From an uncultured Bacteroidaceae bacterium (GTDB lineage: Bacteria > Bacteroidota > Bacteroidia > Bacteroidales > Bacteroidaceae), in NCBI GenBank assembly GCA_905233465.1, contig CAJOEI010000005.1, positions 1-64,000 of the forward strand: a DNA stretch of 64,000 nt, in the 5' to 3' direction. The notes below the pieces were generated by a model that was not told the DNA's origin, did not search any database, and was given only the letters and a program-made list of their open reading frames with translations. The position numbers and the translations under genes were made by a program. The stretch's first letter is position 1. Each line of letters opens with the position of its first letter. This document shows positions 8,141 to 17,375 of the stretch, piece after piece.

Positions 8141-9475
8141 ATGATTAAGATTCGAGACGACTTTTTCTATCCCTTTTACGAATACATTTATTTATTCGTA
8201 ATGGTCATCTATATGGCTCAGATGACACCTGACACGGGACGCATGGTTGGAGGATTATCCGGTAATCCCATACCTTTGCTCATCCCCATTGTCATGACCA
8301 TCATACTGCTTATACGCAATCCTATCAGTTTTGACAACATAAAGCTATGGGCGCTGACTGGCATTATGGCTGTTTGGTCTGTAGCCGTATGCTACAAATT
8401 CAACGATTTTAGTTCAAGCAACCTGTCATATTATTTCTTCCTGTTTTACGCTATATTTATAGCATACATTCATATCAGAGTTTTTGGCCGTGATTTGTTT
8501 CCTCTATATGAACATATTATGGTCGTTTTTTCTGCAATAAGCCTTGTACTGTGGGGAGTGGGTATCTTATTTCCGCTTACAAGTGACTTGTTCCATTTGT
8601 TTCCGGAAACCAGTAGTGGCAATAACGTATTGTTCCTCTTCCATTGGATGGATCCGGCAAAAGTAATCAATCCTTTCCGGAATGCCGGTTGCTCTTGGGA
8701 ACCTGGTCGTTTTGCAATCATGTTAATTCCAGCCATCATCAGCAATCTTTCCCATGAAGGAATAACATTTCGTGGCAACAAGAACATTGTCATTATGTTG
8801 TTGGCACTTGCAAGCACCATGTCAACCACAGGCTACAGTATTGTTATGCTCATTTATGCCTTATATTGGGTTCAGGTGTATAATACTAAAAGAGCTCTCA
8901 CATTTCTTATTATCGCATTACCTCTTTCATTTTTCATCTTTTCATTGGATTTTATGGGTGAGAAGATTCAGGATCGTGCTAATTTTGAAGGACTTACTCG
9001 CGACCGAGTGGAGATGAATAAATACCAATCAAAAGCTCATGGTGATGAATATGTTGCATCACTTGATCGTTTTGAGTCGGCTTTTTTTGAATGGATAAAT
9101 TTCCAACAAGAACCGCTACTTGGCTATGGTAGGAATACAGACCACAGTTGGTTTAGAAAAAACGTTTCTAAAAATTTTTGGTTAACAGGTGGTCTAGTGA
9201 AAATAATCAGTCAATATGGTATATTCATAGGTTTACTTCTCTATTCATGTTTGTTTTATTCTTCTATTAAGATAAGTCAGACATGCTGGAACCAGCAGAA
9301 ATTTGTTTATGCAATGGCTCTTCTTTTATCTTCTATATCATATCCGATTTTCTCGATTCCTATATTCACAGCATTTTGGTTTTACGGTTTGTTTTGCACA
9401 GAAGATGATCAATTGGAGCTAGATGAAGAAGATGTCGAATACGCAGATTTTAATAACAATTATGAGATTGAATAA
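8141..9475 (+). CDS. O-antigen/surface polysaccharide polymerase (Wzy-like)
   Basis: A 444-residue polytopic inner-membrane protein with about ten to twelve hydrophobic segments. The largest loop lies around residues 275-335 (QDRANFEGLTRD to GYGRNTDHSWF), as in O-antigen polymerase/ligase family proteins. Motifs such as NPFRNAGCSWEPGRFAIML and LLGYGRNTDHS are typical. In a Wzx/Wzy pathway it would join undecaprenyl-linked repeat units on the periplasmic face. It precedes and overlaps the flippase gene. Wzy proteins diverge strongly, so the assignment rests on topology and context. Its A+T content is high. Confidence 0.75.
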   Translation: MIKIRDDFFYPFYEYIYLFVMVIYMAQMTPDTGRMVGGLSGNPIPLLIPIVMTIILLIRNPISFDNIKLWALTGIMAVWSVAVCYKFNDFSSSNLSYYFFLFYAIFIAYIHIRVFGRDLFPLYEHIMVVFSAISLVLWGVGILFPLTSDLFHLFPETSSGNNVLFLFHWMDPAKVINPFRNAGCSWEPGRFAIMLIPAIISNLSHEGITFRGNKNIVIMLLALASTMSTTGYSIVMLIYALYWVQVYNTKRALTFLIIALPLSFFIFSLDFMGEKIQDRANFEGLTRDRVEMNKYQSKAHGDEYVASLDRFESAFFEWINFQQEPLLGYGRNTDHSWFRKNVSKNFWLTGGLVKIISQYGIFIGLLLYSCLFYSSIKISQTCWNQQKFVYAMALLLSSISYPIFSIPIFTAFWFYGLFCTEDDQLELDEEDVEYADFNNNYEIE

Positions 9476-10697
9476 GAACAGCAAACAAATATTTGTCTTG
9501 TATGCTAGTACCCTCTTGGGAGTACTTGTTGGTTTGTTTGTGTCCATACTCAATACTCGAAATCTTGAGCCAAACGAATATGGAGATGTCCGTTATGTCA
9601 ACAACATCATTCAGATGCTGTCTGGCGTTTTCTTGTTTGGCTATTTCGTCACTGGCAGCCGTCTGCTTGCAATAGCCAAAGACAAGGAAGAGGCTTCGCG
9701 GATAAAAGGTGGATTGGTGGTGATACTCGCCTTGACTGTTATGCTGATGATGGTATGTATGGTAGTATGTGGTCTTATTCATCATTTTGTTTTACATCGT
9801 GATTTTGCCTGGCTTTTCTTTGTTGCCATTCCTGTATGCGGCTCAGTGCTTCTGCTCAACTACATGAATACCTCTGCTCAGGGCGACAACAGTATCTATT
9901 CCATTGCAGCAGCACGGCTGTTGCCAAGCACCGTATATTTGGTAATCGCTTATCTGGTATATACACACCTCGGAGCTACCAGTTGGTTGATGTTGCTTTT
10001 GCAAAATGGCATTGCATTGATTGTGCTAAGCTTTATCATCTGGTACAATAAACCGTCTTTCAAGAATCTCCGACAGACCTTCAAAGCGTTACGCAAGGAA
10101 AACAAGACCTACGGCCTGCAGGTTTACTATGGTTCTCTTGCAAGCGTATCGGTTCAATATATTGCAGGCATCACGCTTGGTATGTTTGCAACAAACAATG
10201 CCAATGTAGGTTTCTATTCTCTAGCCCTAACAGTGACCGGACCTCTTGCAATGCTGCCAAGCATTATTGGTACGACCTATTTCAAGAGTTTCGCCCATGA
10301 AAATTGCATTAGCCGCAAGGTTATGACTAACACATTCATTATGTCTGTCGTTTCCTTATTCGGTTTTATAACGCTTATTTATCCCATTGTGGGGATTCTC
10401 TATGATGAACGTTATTCCGATGTTGCTTTATATGCATGCATTTTATCCATCGGTTTCACATTCCATGGGTTTGGGGATATGTTCAATCGTTTCCTTGGTG
10501 CCCATGGAAAGGGTACCTATCTTCGAAACGGTGCCTTTATTTCAGGCACCATAGCTTTACTAGGTTATACTATAGGCGTGTATTTCTTTGACATTTGGGG
10601 AGCAATCATCACTAAAATTTTGACATCTCTGGCCTATTTTGTCTCAATGGTTATATACTATCGTTGTTTTAAGAAAAGGGAATGTATAACGTCATAA
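9462..10697 (+). CDS. Polysaccharide flippase (Wzx/oligosaccharide flippase family)
   Basis: A 411-residue multi-pass membrane protein of the MOP exporter superfamily, with about twelve hydrophobic segments. The N-terminus (MRLNKNSKQIFVLYAS), an early NEYGDVRYVNNI segment and the central RKENKTYGLQVYYGSLASVS region are typical of Wzx proteins. It is expected to move undecaprenyl-PP-linked repeat units across the inner membrane. The start at 9462 is preferred over an in-frame ATG at 9423, because the family normally begins just before the first membrane helix and because this shortens the overlap with the polymerase gene to 14 nt. Confidence 0.85.
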   Translation: MRLNKNSKQIFVLYASTLLGVLVGLFVSILNTRNLEPNEYGDVRYVNNIIQMLSGVFLFGYFVTGSRLLAIAKDKEEASRIKGGLVVILALTVMLMMVCMVVCGLIHHFVLHRDFAWLFFVAIPVCGSVLLLNYMNTSAQGDNSIYSIAAARLLPSTVYLVIAYLVYTHLGATSWLMLLLQNGIALIVLSFIIWYNKPSFKNLRQTFKALRKENKTYGLQVYYGSLASVSVQYIAGITLGMFATNNANVGFYSLALTVTGPLAMLPSIIGTTYFKSFAHENCISRKVMTNTFIMSVVSLFGFITLIYPIVGILYDERYSDVALYACILSIGFTFHGFGDMFNRFLGAHGKGTYLRNGAFISGTIALLGYTIGVYFFDIWGAIITKILTSLAYFVSMVIYYRCFKKRECITS

Positions 10698-10712
10698 TAT
10701 TTATATCCTATT

Positions 10713-11837
10713 ATGTTCTATTTCGTCAATTATTCCTATTCACCAAATACAGCACCGACCAATCGATCAATGGCTATCATTAAAGCATTGTCAGAATTGG
10801 ACGTAACTACAAAAGTCGTATTCTTTGCGCCAGATAAAAATCACAGTAGAGTAGAGGAAGTATTGCCCAATATAGATTTTGTGTACTTATGGGACAATTG
10901 TTATATTGATTTGCCAAGGCTAAATAGAATCTCAACGCGTTTGTACATAAAACGATTCATCCGCAATTTACATTTTGGTGACAAAGTGTATGTTTATACC
11001 TTCCCTGAATTGACAGTTGCATTATCAAAACGAAATGACATCTCTGCATATGTGGAACGCACAGAGCATAACGAAGTGTCGTTTCATTGCCTTGTAAAAC
11101 AGGTGACGATTCCTGTTTTTCTGGCAGCCTGCCGACAGATAAGTGGTATGATTGTTATTTCCCAAGGATTAATACAATACTACATAGATAATGGCTGCAG
11201 CCCTGACCGCGTTCATGTGGTGAACATGATTGTTGACTCCAAACGTTTCAATGGCCTACAAAAACAGCCTTCAGAACCATATATCGCTTATTGCGGAACA
11301 GCGTCAAATAACAAAGATGGCGTTGATCAACTTATCAAGGCTTTTGCACTTGTCGTGAAACGTCACCCTGAATATAAATTGTACATCATTGGAGGAACAC
11401 CGTCAAAGAAACAACGCTTCAACAATTTTCAATTAGTAAAAGAACTTGGAATAGAAGATAGTGTGGTGTTTAAAGGCTTAATACCTGCTACCCAAATGCC
11501 ACAGATGTTGAAAAACGCTGAAATTCTCGCTCTTGACCGTCCTGATAACCTTCAGGCAAAATATGGCTTTCCAACTAAATTGGGTGAATATCTCTTAACG
11601 GGCAATCCTGTGGTTGTAACGAAGGTGGGTGACATCCCCTTGTTTTTGAAAGACGGGGAGAGTGCTTTGCTTGCTGCCCCCAATAATACCCAAGACTTTG
11701 CCGACAAATTGTGTTGGGCAATTGAAAATCCAGATAAAGCCAAGACTATTGGGAAACACGGGAAAATAGTTGCCGAGCAGCATTTCAACTATTTGACTGA
11801 AACAAAGAAATTAGTAAACATCATCTTCAATAAATAA
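10713..11837 (+). CDS. Glycosyltransferase family 4-like
   Basis: 374 residues with a GT-B fold signature. The C-terminal nucleotide-sugar domain begins around PYIAYCGTASNNKDGVDQLI and contains the ..GFPTKLGEYLLTGNPVVVT motif that stands where retaining GT4 enzymes carry E-x7-E. It presumably adds one sugar to the lipid-linked repeat unit at the cytoplasmic face of the inner membrane. Donor and acceptor cannot be inferred. It begins 15 bp after the flippase stop and its stop is followed after 4 bp by a truncated acetyltransferase gene. Confidence 0.85.
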   Translation: MFYFVNYSYSPNTAPTNRSMAIIKALSELDVTTKVVFFAPDKNHSRVEEVLPNIDFVYLWDNCYIDLPRLNRISTRLYIKRFIRNLHFGDKVYVYTFPELTVALSKRNDISAYVERTEHNEVSFHCLVKQVTIPVFLAACRQISGMIVISQGLIQYYIDNGCSPDRVHVVNMIVDSKRFNGLQKQPSEPYIAYCGTASNNKDGVDQLIKAFALVVKRHPEYKLYIIGGTPSKKQRFNNFQLVKELGIEDSVVFKGLIPATQMPQMLKNAEILALDRPDNLQAKYGFPTKLGEYLLTGNPVVVTKVGDIPLFLKDGESALLAAPNNTQDFADKLCWAIENPDKAKTIGKHGKIVAEQHFNYLTETKKLVNIIFNK

Positions 11838-11841
11838 GACC

Positions 11842-12111
11842 ATGTTACATATATTAAATAGTCTTTCCCATTTCTATTGGCATAATATAGCCTCGCCCGA
11901 AAAACAGGCTCGTCATCTTGGTGTCACTATCGGGAAGAATTGCTTGATTAGCACACGTAACTGGACATCAGAGGGGTATCTTATTACCATCGGGAACAAT
12001 TTTCAAATAACGCCATACACTAAGGAGTTCTATGAGCGAAACAAAAAGTATAATGTCAATACCAAAGGCCTTGGCGGGGAAGATAAGAAAAAAGTTGCTG
12101 TCATTGGCTAA
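11842..12111 (+). pseudogene. Truncated hexapeptide acetyltransferase
   Basis: The first 55 residues resemble the N-terminus of left-handed beta-helix acetyltransferases of polysaccharide loci: IASPEKQARHLGVTIGKNC and TSEGYLITIGNNFQIT. The catalytic His region and the remaining hexapeptide turns are absent. After about 12006 the sequence no longer looks like the family, and the frame ends at 12111 after a Lys-rich tail. The truncation lies just upstream of the DUF4062 gene and probably marks the junction of the event that inserted it. It is unlikely to be active. Confidence 0.65.
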
Positions 12112-12133
12112 TGACATGTTCATCAAGAAATAA
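12032..12133 (+). CDS. Possible 33-residue basic peptide at insertion junction
   Basis: An ATG at 12032 is preceded by AGGAG at a good spacing. It opens a 33-residue frame (MSETKSIMSIPKALAG, then a Lys/Arg/Leu-rich helix ending FIKK) that stops at 12131-12133. It overlaps the tail of the truncated acetyltransferase in another frame. It may be the 5' stub of a gene cut off by the DUF4062 insertion rather than a functional peptide. No family is recognised. Confidence 0.3.
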   Translation: MSETKSIMSIPKALAGKIRKKLLSLANDMFIKK

Positions 12134-12151
12134 TAGAACTTGATATAAGTT

Positions 12152-13681
12152 ATGAAAAGGATTAGAATCTTTATCAGCAGTGTACAGAGCGAGTTCGCAA
12201 CGGAGCGGGCTATACTCAGTGAGTACATCAGAAGGGATGCACTGCTGGGAAAGTTCTTCGAGACGTTCCTGTTTGAGGACGTGCCCGCCAACGAGGCTTC
12301 GCCACAACAAGTGTACCTGGGCGAGGTGGAGATAAGCGACATCTATCTGGGCCTTTACGGCAATAAATATGGCTATGAGGATGCTGAGGGCGTTTCGCCT
12401 ACGGAACGCGAATACGACCGTGCGGCTGAGTTGCACAAGACAAGGCTGATATTCATCAAGAGTCTTGACGAGGAGAACAGGCACCCGAAGGAGACGGCCC
12501 TCATCAAGAAAGTAGAGTGCGACATTGTGCGCAAGACTTTTGTGGATGTGGAAGGGTTGCGGACTTCGGTTTACGCATCGCTGGTGCGCTATCTGGAGGA
12601 GAAAGAGTACATACGCTGGCAGCCGTTTGATGCGGCTTTCGATACCAATGCAACGCTGGAGGATTTGGATGAGGATAAGATGCACGAGTTCATCGTGATG
12701 GCACGCGCGAAGAGAAATTTCCCATTGGCGGAGAATTCATCACCCAAGAAATTGCTGACACACCTGTCGCTGATGGATGAAAAAGGTCGCATTTCGAACT
12801 CGGCTGTGCTGTTGTTCGGCAAGCGTCCGCAGAAGTTCTTCATCACGAGTGAGGTCAAGTGTGTGCAGTTCTTTGGCAATGTTGTGGAAAAACCGCTACC
12901 GTCGTACCAGATTTGCCGCGGAACGCTGTTCGACATGATTGACCAAGCCACGGCTTTTGTGATAGACAGGGTTGATTTGGCCGTTGGAACAAGGGCAGAA
13001 GGAAAAACCGCCTCGGTTCCCACGGATTACGAGCTGCCGCCAGATGCAGTGAAGGAGGCCATTGTGAATGCTGTGGCGCATAGGGATTATACCAGCAACG
13101 GGAGTGTGCAGGTGATGCTGTTCCGCAACAGACTGGAGGTCTGGAACCCCGGGCAGTTGCCTTACGGGTTAACGGTGAGCAAACTGTTGGAGCCGCACAA
13201 GTCGCTTCCCGCTAATCCGCTGATTGCTGACCCTCTCTTCTGGACGGGATATGTTGACAAAGTGGGTACGGGTACGGAAGATATTGTGAACCTGTGTAAG
13301 GATAAGGGCTTGAAAACGCCTGAATATCATCAGGAAGAGGATTTCAGGGTGGTGATTTGGAGGAAGAATCAGGAGAAGAGGCCAAGTGAGGGACTAAGTA
13401 AGGGACCAAGTAAGGGACTAAGTAGGGACCAAGTAAGTACCATGCTGAATCAGAAGTGGGAAAAGATTGAACTCATGATTCGCATGCTGGAGAGTGCTTC
13501 ATCTGCAACAGATTTGCGAGCAGTAATGGGTATGAATAACGCTACTAAGTTCAAGAATAATTATCTAAACCCGCTGATTGAATTGGGCGTTGTGGAGATG
13601 ACTCAACCCGATTCGCCAAACAGTCCTACGCAACGGTATCGTTTGACGGAGGCCGGCAAGGAGTTACTAGAAGATAAATAA
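12152..13681 (+). CDS. DUF4062 - HATPase_c_4 (RecG-like ATP-binding) - winged-helix protein
   Basis: A 509-residue protein of three parts. Residues 1-100 match DUF4062 (start RIRIFISSVQSEFATER, later SPTEREYDRAA), a TIR-like Rossmann domain found in signalling and defence NTPases. Residues 190-400 have the GHKL-type ATP site seen in Schlafen/AlbA-linked ATP-binding proteins: EAIVNAVAHRDY, NPGQLPYGLT and GTGTEDIV. A Ser/Gly/Lys-repeat linker (SEGLSKGPSKGLS) leads to a C-terminal winged-helix-like domain. DUF4062 stands where most relatives carry AlbA_2. It has no role in sugar chemistry. It is GC-richer than its neighbours (34 of 60 and 32 of 60 in two lines sampled, versus 24 of 60 in the preceding glycosyltransferase), which suggests transfer. 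It could be regulatory or defensive; function unknown. Confidence 0.8.
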   Translation: MKRIRIFISSVQSEFATERAILSEYIRRDALLGKFFETFLFEDVPANEASPQQVYLGEVEISDIYLGLYGNKYGYEDAEGVSPTEREYDRAAELHKTRLIFIKSLDEENRHPKETALIKKVECDIVRKTFVDVEGLRTSVYASLVRYLEEKEYIRWQPFDAAFDTNATLEDLDEDKMHEFIVMARAKRNFPLAENSSPKKLLTHLSLMDEKGRISNSAVLLFGKRPQKFFITSEVKCVQFFGNVVEKPLPSYQICRGTLFDMIDQATAFVIDRVDLAVGTRAEGKTASVPTDYELPPDAVKEAIVNAVAHRDYTSNGSVQVMLFRNRLEVWNPGQLPYGLTVSKLLEPHKSLPANPLIADPLFWTGYVDKVGTGTEDIVNLCKDKGLKTPEYHQEEDFRVVIWRKNQEKRPSEGLSKGPSKGLSRDQVSTMLNQKWEKIELMIRMLESASSATDLRAVMGMNNATKFKNNYLNPLIELGVVEMTQPDSPNSPTQRYRLTEAGKELLEDK

Positions 13682-13696
13682 CAAGAGATAATAAAT

Positions 13697-14779
13697 ATGC
13701 GAATCTCCTATATACTTGATGCTTTTGGCGGTGGCGGCAAAGAACGGCGTTGCCTCCAAGTCATCCAAGGCTTGAACAAGCAGGGTTATAACGACATTCA
13801 AGTGGTCATTATCAATAATGGTGTGGCTTACAGGGAACTGTATGAAACTACTGCCAAGATAGAAATCATTGACAGGAAGGACAAGGGCTTGAACCTAATC
13901 CAAACAGCCAAGGCACTGTATGCTTTGCTGAAAGATTTCAAGCCCGATATTGTTCAGGCTTGGGGCTTGATGTCTGCTGGCGTTACTCTGCTTGTAAAGC
14001 CTTTTATTAAGTTTATGTTCATGGCTTCATACGTGGCGGACAACTATAGTCCACGTGGAATGAATGGAATCATAAACGTAATTTGCAATCAGGTTTGTGA
14101 AAAAATCATTTCTAATTCGAAAGCTGGATTAAAAGTCTACAGAACACCCGCTTCAAAAGCGGTATTAATTTATAATGGTTTTAACGAAACTCGTTTTAAT
14201 AACCTGATTGACAAAGAGGCAAAAAAGAAGGAATTGGGAATTAAAAGCAAATATGTTGTTGCGATGGTGGCGACATTTTGGAAAACAAAAGACTGGCAGT
14301 GTTACATAGATACTGCAAAGCTAATGATAAAACAAAGAAAAGATATCACATTCCTGGCTGCGGGTAAAGGTCCTCAATGGGATTTCTATTACAACCAGAT
14401 TAACGATGATGAACGCAAGTATATTAAGATGTTGGGCAGACGTGATGATGTTGATGAGATTTATCAGGCATGCGACCTTTCTGTACTGACTTCAAATCAT
14501 GGAGAAGGTGTTTCCAATTCCATCATGGAGTCAATGGCATGGGGAGTACCCGTGATTGCCTCAAACAGTGGAGGCACGCCTGAAATCATTGATGACAGGG
14601 TGAATGGCAGGCTGATAGACGTGCAAACGCCCGAGGGTGTAAGTGCTTTAATTTCGGAATTGATTGACCAGCCAGACGTTCTCGCGAAAATGAGTGAAAA
14701 GGCATCGCAGACAGTAAAAGACAGGTTTTTGTTAAAGAGAATGACGGAAGAATATATTGAATTGTATAAAAGTATATAA
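13697..14779 (+). CDS. Glycosyltransferase family 4
   Basis: 360 residues, GT-B fold. The N-terminus [18 protein letters not shown] carries the glycine-rich loop of GT4 enzymes. The C-terminal donor site includes [22 protein letters not shown] and [20 protein letters not shown], the E-x7-E-like element. It should transfer a sugar to the growing repeat unit in the cytoplasm; the substrate is not predictable. It restarts the cluster 15 bp after the DUF4062 gene and is followed after 1 nt by an acetyltransferase gene. Confidence 0.88.
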   Translation: MRISYILDAFGGGGKERRCLQVIQGLNKQGYNDIQVVIINNGVAYRELYETTAKIEIIDRKDKGLNLIQTAKALYALLKDFKPDIVQAWGLMSAGVTLLVKPFIKFMFMASYVADNYSPRGMNGIINVICNQVCEKIISNSKAGLKVYRTPASKAVLIYNGFNETRFNNLIDKEAKKKELGIKSKYVVAMVATFWKTKDWQCYIDTAKLMIKQRKDITFLAAGKGPQWDFYYNQINDDERKYIKMLGRRDDVDEIYQACDLSVLTSNHGEGVSNSIMESMAWGVPVIASNSGGTPEIIDDRVNGRLIDVQTPEGVSALISELIDQPDVLAKMSEKASQTVKDRFLLKRMTEEYIELYKSI

Positions 14780-14780
14780 A

Positions 14781-15404
14781 ATGGCTCTCATTAATAGAAT
14801 TAAGCAGAACAGAATTATTAGAGGGCTATACTTCCTCTGGAGAGATTATTTTGGTTGTTGCAAACGAAGTAAGTTCGGATATTGTGGCGATAATGTGACA
14901 TTAATGCCTCCTCTTCGAATTGATAAACAGCAAAATGTGTTTCTATATGGAGACAACGGATTGAGGAATGCAGACATAATGGTCACAAACGCTCGCTTTA
15001 TTATGAAGCCACATTCTGGAGCCGCCGAAGGATTGCGTGTGACCACTGGAAATCACGCCATGATAGTTGGTCGGTTCTATCGCACCATTACTGAGCAAGA
15101 GAAGCCCAAAGGATATGACAAAGATGTGATTGTTGAATCTGACGTATGGATAGGACGAAATGTAACCCTTCTAAGTGGAGTCACAATTGGACGGGGAGCA
15201 ATTATAGGAGCAGGTGCTGTCGTCAATAAAGATGTTCCTCCTTATTGTGTCGTGGGTGGTGTCCCCGCCAAGCCCATCAAATTCAAATGGACAATAGAAC
15301 AAATTTTGGAACATGAGGCTGCTTTGTATCCAGAATCGGAACGTTTTTCAAGAGAAGAGTTGGAAAAGATATTTGCCGAAACTAAAACGAAGACAAATCA
15401 ATAA
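14781..15404 (+). CDS. Hexapeptide-repeat O-acetyltransferase
   Basis: 207 residues of a left-handed beta-helix acyltransferase (CatB/NodL-like). Hexapeptide turns are visible from [15 protein letters not shown] repeats through [19 protein letters not shown] and [13 protein letters not shown] to the final [14 protein letters not shown], the standard end of the acetyl-CoA domain. It probably acetylates a repeat-unit sugar. ATG 14781 is chosen because it follows the upstream stop by 1 nt; the longer frame overlaps that gene. Confidence 0.85.
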   Translation: MALINRIKQNRIIRGLYFLWRDYFGCCKRSKFGYCGDNVTLMPPLRIDKQQNVFLYGDNGLRNADIMVTNARFIMKPHSGAAEGLRVTTGNHAMIVGRFYRTITEQEKPKGYDKDVIVESDVWIGRNVTLLSGVTIGRGAIIGAGAVVNKDVPPYCVVGGVPAKPIKFKWTIEQILEHEAALYPESERFSREELEKIFAETKTKTNQ

Positions 15405-15405
15405 G

Positions 15406-16479
15406 ATGGGGAAAAGAGTTCTAGTAGTAGCCACAAGCAGAAAGACTCGCGGTGGAATCACATCGGTACTGGCACTCTATGAGCTAAGTGAGATGTGGAG
15501 CCGTTTCCATTGCAAGTGGGTGGGCACACATCGCGATGGAAATGTCGTCAGGAAACTGTGGTATCTGACAAAAGGTTTTGCGCAATATGTTGTACTGCTG
15601 CCATTCTACGACATTGTACATATCCATTTCAGTCTGCATAGGTCGGCTAAACGCAAATTCCCGTACTTCCTGCTTGCGAGGCTGTTGGGCAAGAAAACAA
15701 TCATTCACTTGCATTGCGGGTCGCAAATTGATGCCATTTGGTCGTCTGTCTATCAGACTATGTTTGAGCAATGTGACTGCGGAATAGTTTTGTCAGAAAG
15801 TTTAAAGCAGAAAATTGAGGAGCATATCGGAAAATCGGAAAAGCTGAGGGTGGTCTATAACCCTTGTCCCATTGTTGCAAAAACAACCCAATACGAAAAG
15901 AAGAATCAAATACTCTTTAGTGGCACACTTTACGAGGGTAAAGGCTATAAGGATTTTATAAGCGCTTTTGCTAAAGTGGCTGATAAACATCCTGACTGGA
16001 AGATTATTTTGGCTGGAAATGGGGAGGTAGGACAGGCCAGTTCCTTAGCCAAGGAGTCGGGCATTGATAATCAGGTCGAATTGTTGGGCTGGGTTAACGG
16101 AGAGAGCAAAGACAAAGCTTTTAAGCAGGCTTCTGTATTCTGCCTTCCCAGTTATGCAGAGGGATTTCCAATGGCGGTGCTTGACGCTTGGGCATACGGG
16201 TTACCTGTTATTACAACTCCTGTAGGCGGAATTCCTGACGTAGCTATGGATGGCGAAAATATGCTATTGTTCAATCCTGGTGACATAGAAACTCTGGCAG
16301 AAAAACTTGACATAATAATGAGCGATGAGTCATTGCGGAATAAACTATCAGCAGCATCCGCAAAAATGGCTGTAGAAAAGTTCAACCTTGTTACAATTAC
16401 CGCACAAGTGGCAGAGATATATGAATCATTGGATAATAGGGATAAAAATGTAAACGCTTTTAGAAACTCTAAGCAATGA
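15406..16479 (+). CDS. Glycosyltransferase family 4
   Basis: 357 residues. The start MGKRVLVVATSRKTRGGITS, with its GG loop, places the first strand of a GT-B N-domain at the ATG at 15406, 1 nt after the acetyltransferase stop. The upstream in-frame extension lies inside that gene and is rejected. Donor-domain motifs are ILFSGTLYEGKGYKDF, IILAGNGE, VELLGWVNG and PSYAEGFPMAVLDAWAYGLP (E-x7-D/E). Cytoplasmic repeat-unit assembly is inferred. The stop overlaps the next start. Confidence 0.9.
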   Translation: MGKRVLVVATSRKTRGGITSVLALYELSEMWSRFHCKWVGTHRDGNVVRKLWYLTKGFAQYVVLLPFYDIVHIHFSLHRSAKRKFPYFLLARLLGKKTIIHLHCGSQIDAIWSSVYQTMFEQCDCGIVLSESLKQKIEEHIGKSEKLRVVYNPCPIVAKTTQYEKKNQILFSGTLYEGKGYKDFISAFAKVADKHPDWKIILAGNGEVGQASSLAKESGIDNQVELLGWVNGESKDKAFKQASVFCLPSYAEGFPMAVLDAWAYGLPVITTPVGGIPDVAMDGENMLLFNPGDIETLAEKLDIIMSDESLRNKLSAASAKMAVEKFNLVTITAQVAEIYESLDNRDKNVNAFRNSKQ

Positions 16480-17207
16480 ATACATATTTCAATATAACAT
16501 ACGAGTTTGACAAGCAAGAAGTGCACCGACAAATAGAGTTGGCGCAAAAAGGATACATTTGTGTAGCTGATGGCGTGGTACTGAACACGGCAAACCGCAA
16601 TGCAGACTATCTGAAGGTGGTAAACGGAAGCATGTTCTCTATTTGCGACAGCAGTTGGGTGCCGGTTTACATCAAGCGTATTTATGGTGTACAGTATGAA
16701 CAATACTGCGGTTCTGAAATATTCAAGGACATCGTGCAGAGTGGAAAATACCGCATGATTTTCATGGGAACTAGTCAAGCAACGCTTGATGGCTTGAGTA
16801 ACGAACTGGTAAAGATGAATCCAGCGGTCAAGGATATGCAGTTCGTGGAGTTGCCATTCCTAAATGTGGAAGAGTTTAACTATCCAGCAATTGCGCAGAT
16901 GATAGAAGACGATGGGGCGAAGATTATCTGGGTGGCTTTAGGCGCACCTAAGCAGGAGCGGTTTATGAACCTTCTATTACCCCATCTGAAACAAGGTGTG
17001 ATGATTGGTGTTGGGGCGGCGTTTAAGTTTTACAGCGGAACATCTGAGAACCGTTGCCCAAAATGGATGCAGCGTCATCACCTTGAGTTCATATATAGAA
17101 TATTGCAAGATCCGAAGAAGCAACTGAAACGTTGTTTTTGGATTATATGGACATTGCCTGGCCTACTACTTGATGAGAAGAGAAAATATGATAATTCACG
17201 CAAATAA
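16476..17207 (+). CDS. WecB/TagA/CpsF-family glycosyltransferase (GT26)
   Basis: 243 residues with the GT26 landmarks. An early segment of the GYICVADGVVLNTANRN type contains the catalytic Asp/Asn region. KIIWVALGAPKQERFM is the conserved G-x-PKQE motif, and GVGAAFKFYSGTSENRCPKWM is the Asn/Arg-containing lid. Family members transfer N-acetylmannosamine(-uronic acid) or glucose to an undecaprenyl-PP-GlcNAc-type acceptor, so it may add the second sugar after the WecA-like initiator encoded just downstream. It overlaps the preceding gene by 4 nt. Confidence 0.92.
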   Translation: MNTYFNITYEFDKQEVHRQIELAQKGYICVADGVVLNTANRNADYLKVVNGSMFSICDSSWVPVYIKRIYGVQYEQYCGSEIFKDIVQSGKYRMIFMGTSQATLDGLSNELVKMNPAVKDMQFVELPFLNVEEFNYPAIAQMIEDDGAKIIWVALGAPKQERFMNLLLPHLKQGVMIGVGAAFKFYSGTSENRCPKWMQRHHLEFIYRILQDPKKQLKRCFWIIWTLPGLLLDEKRKYDNSRK

Positions 17208-17303
17208 GTTAGAGTTAACGTTGACGACAATACAGATACACGTAAGCTTCTCTGGCAACATGTGCTATTTTTGGTTTATTTGAATAAAAAAGAAGAAATC
17301 TTT

Positions 17304-17332
17304 TTTGAAATCATATTTTCACACTATCTTTG
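17304..17332 (+). promoter_or_regulatory. Internal promoter for the WecA-like gene
   Basis: TTTG (17304-17307) is followed after 17 nt by TATCTTTG (17325-17332), an exact TAnnTTTG match. The start codon lies 43 nt downstream. This allows the initiating transferase to be expressed independently of the long upstream operon. Confidence 0.65.
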
Positions 17333-17375
17333 CACCATCCTTTCGAGAACAAGCTTTACTTAAGAGCTTTTCAAC

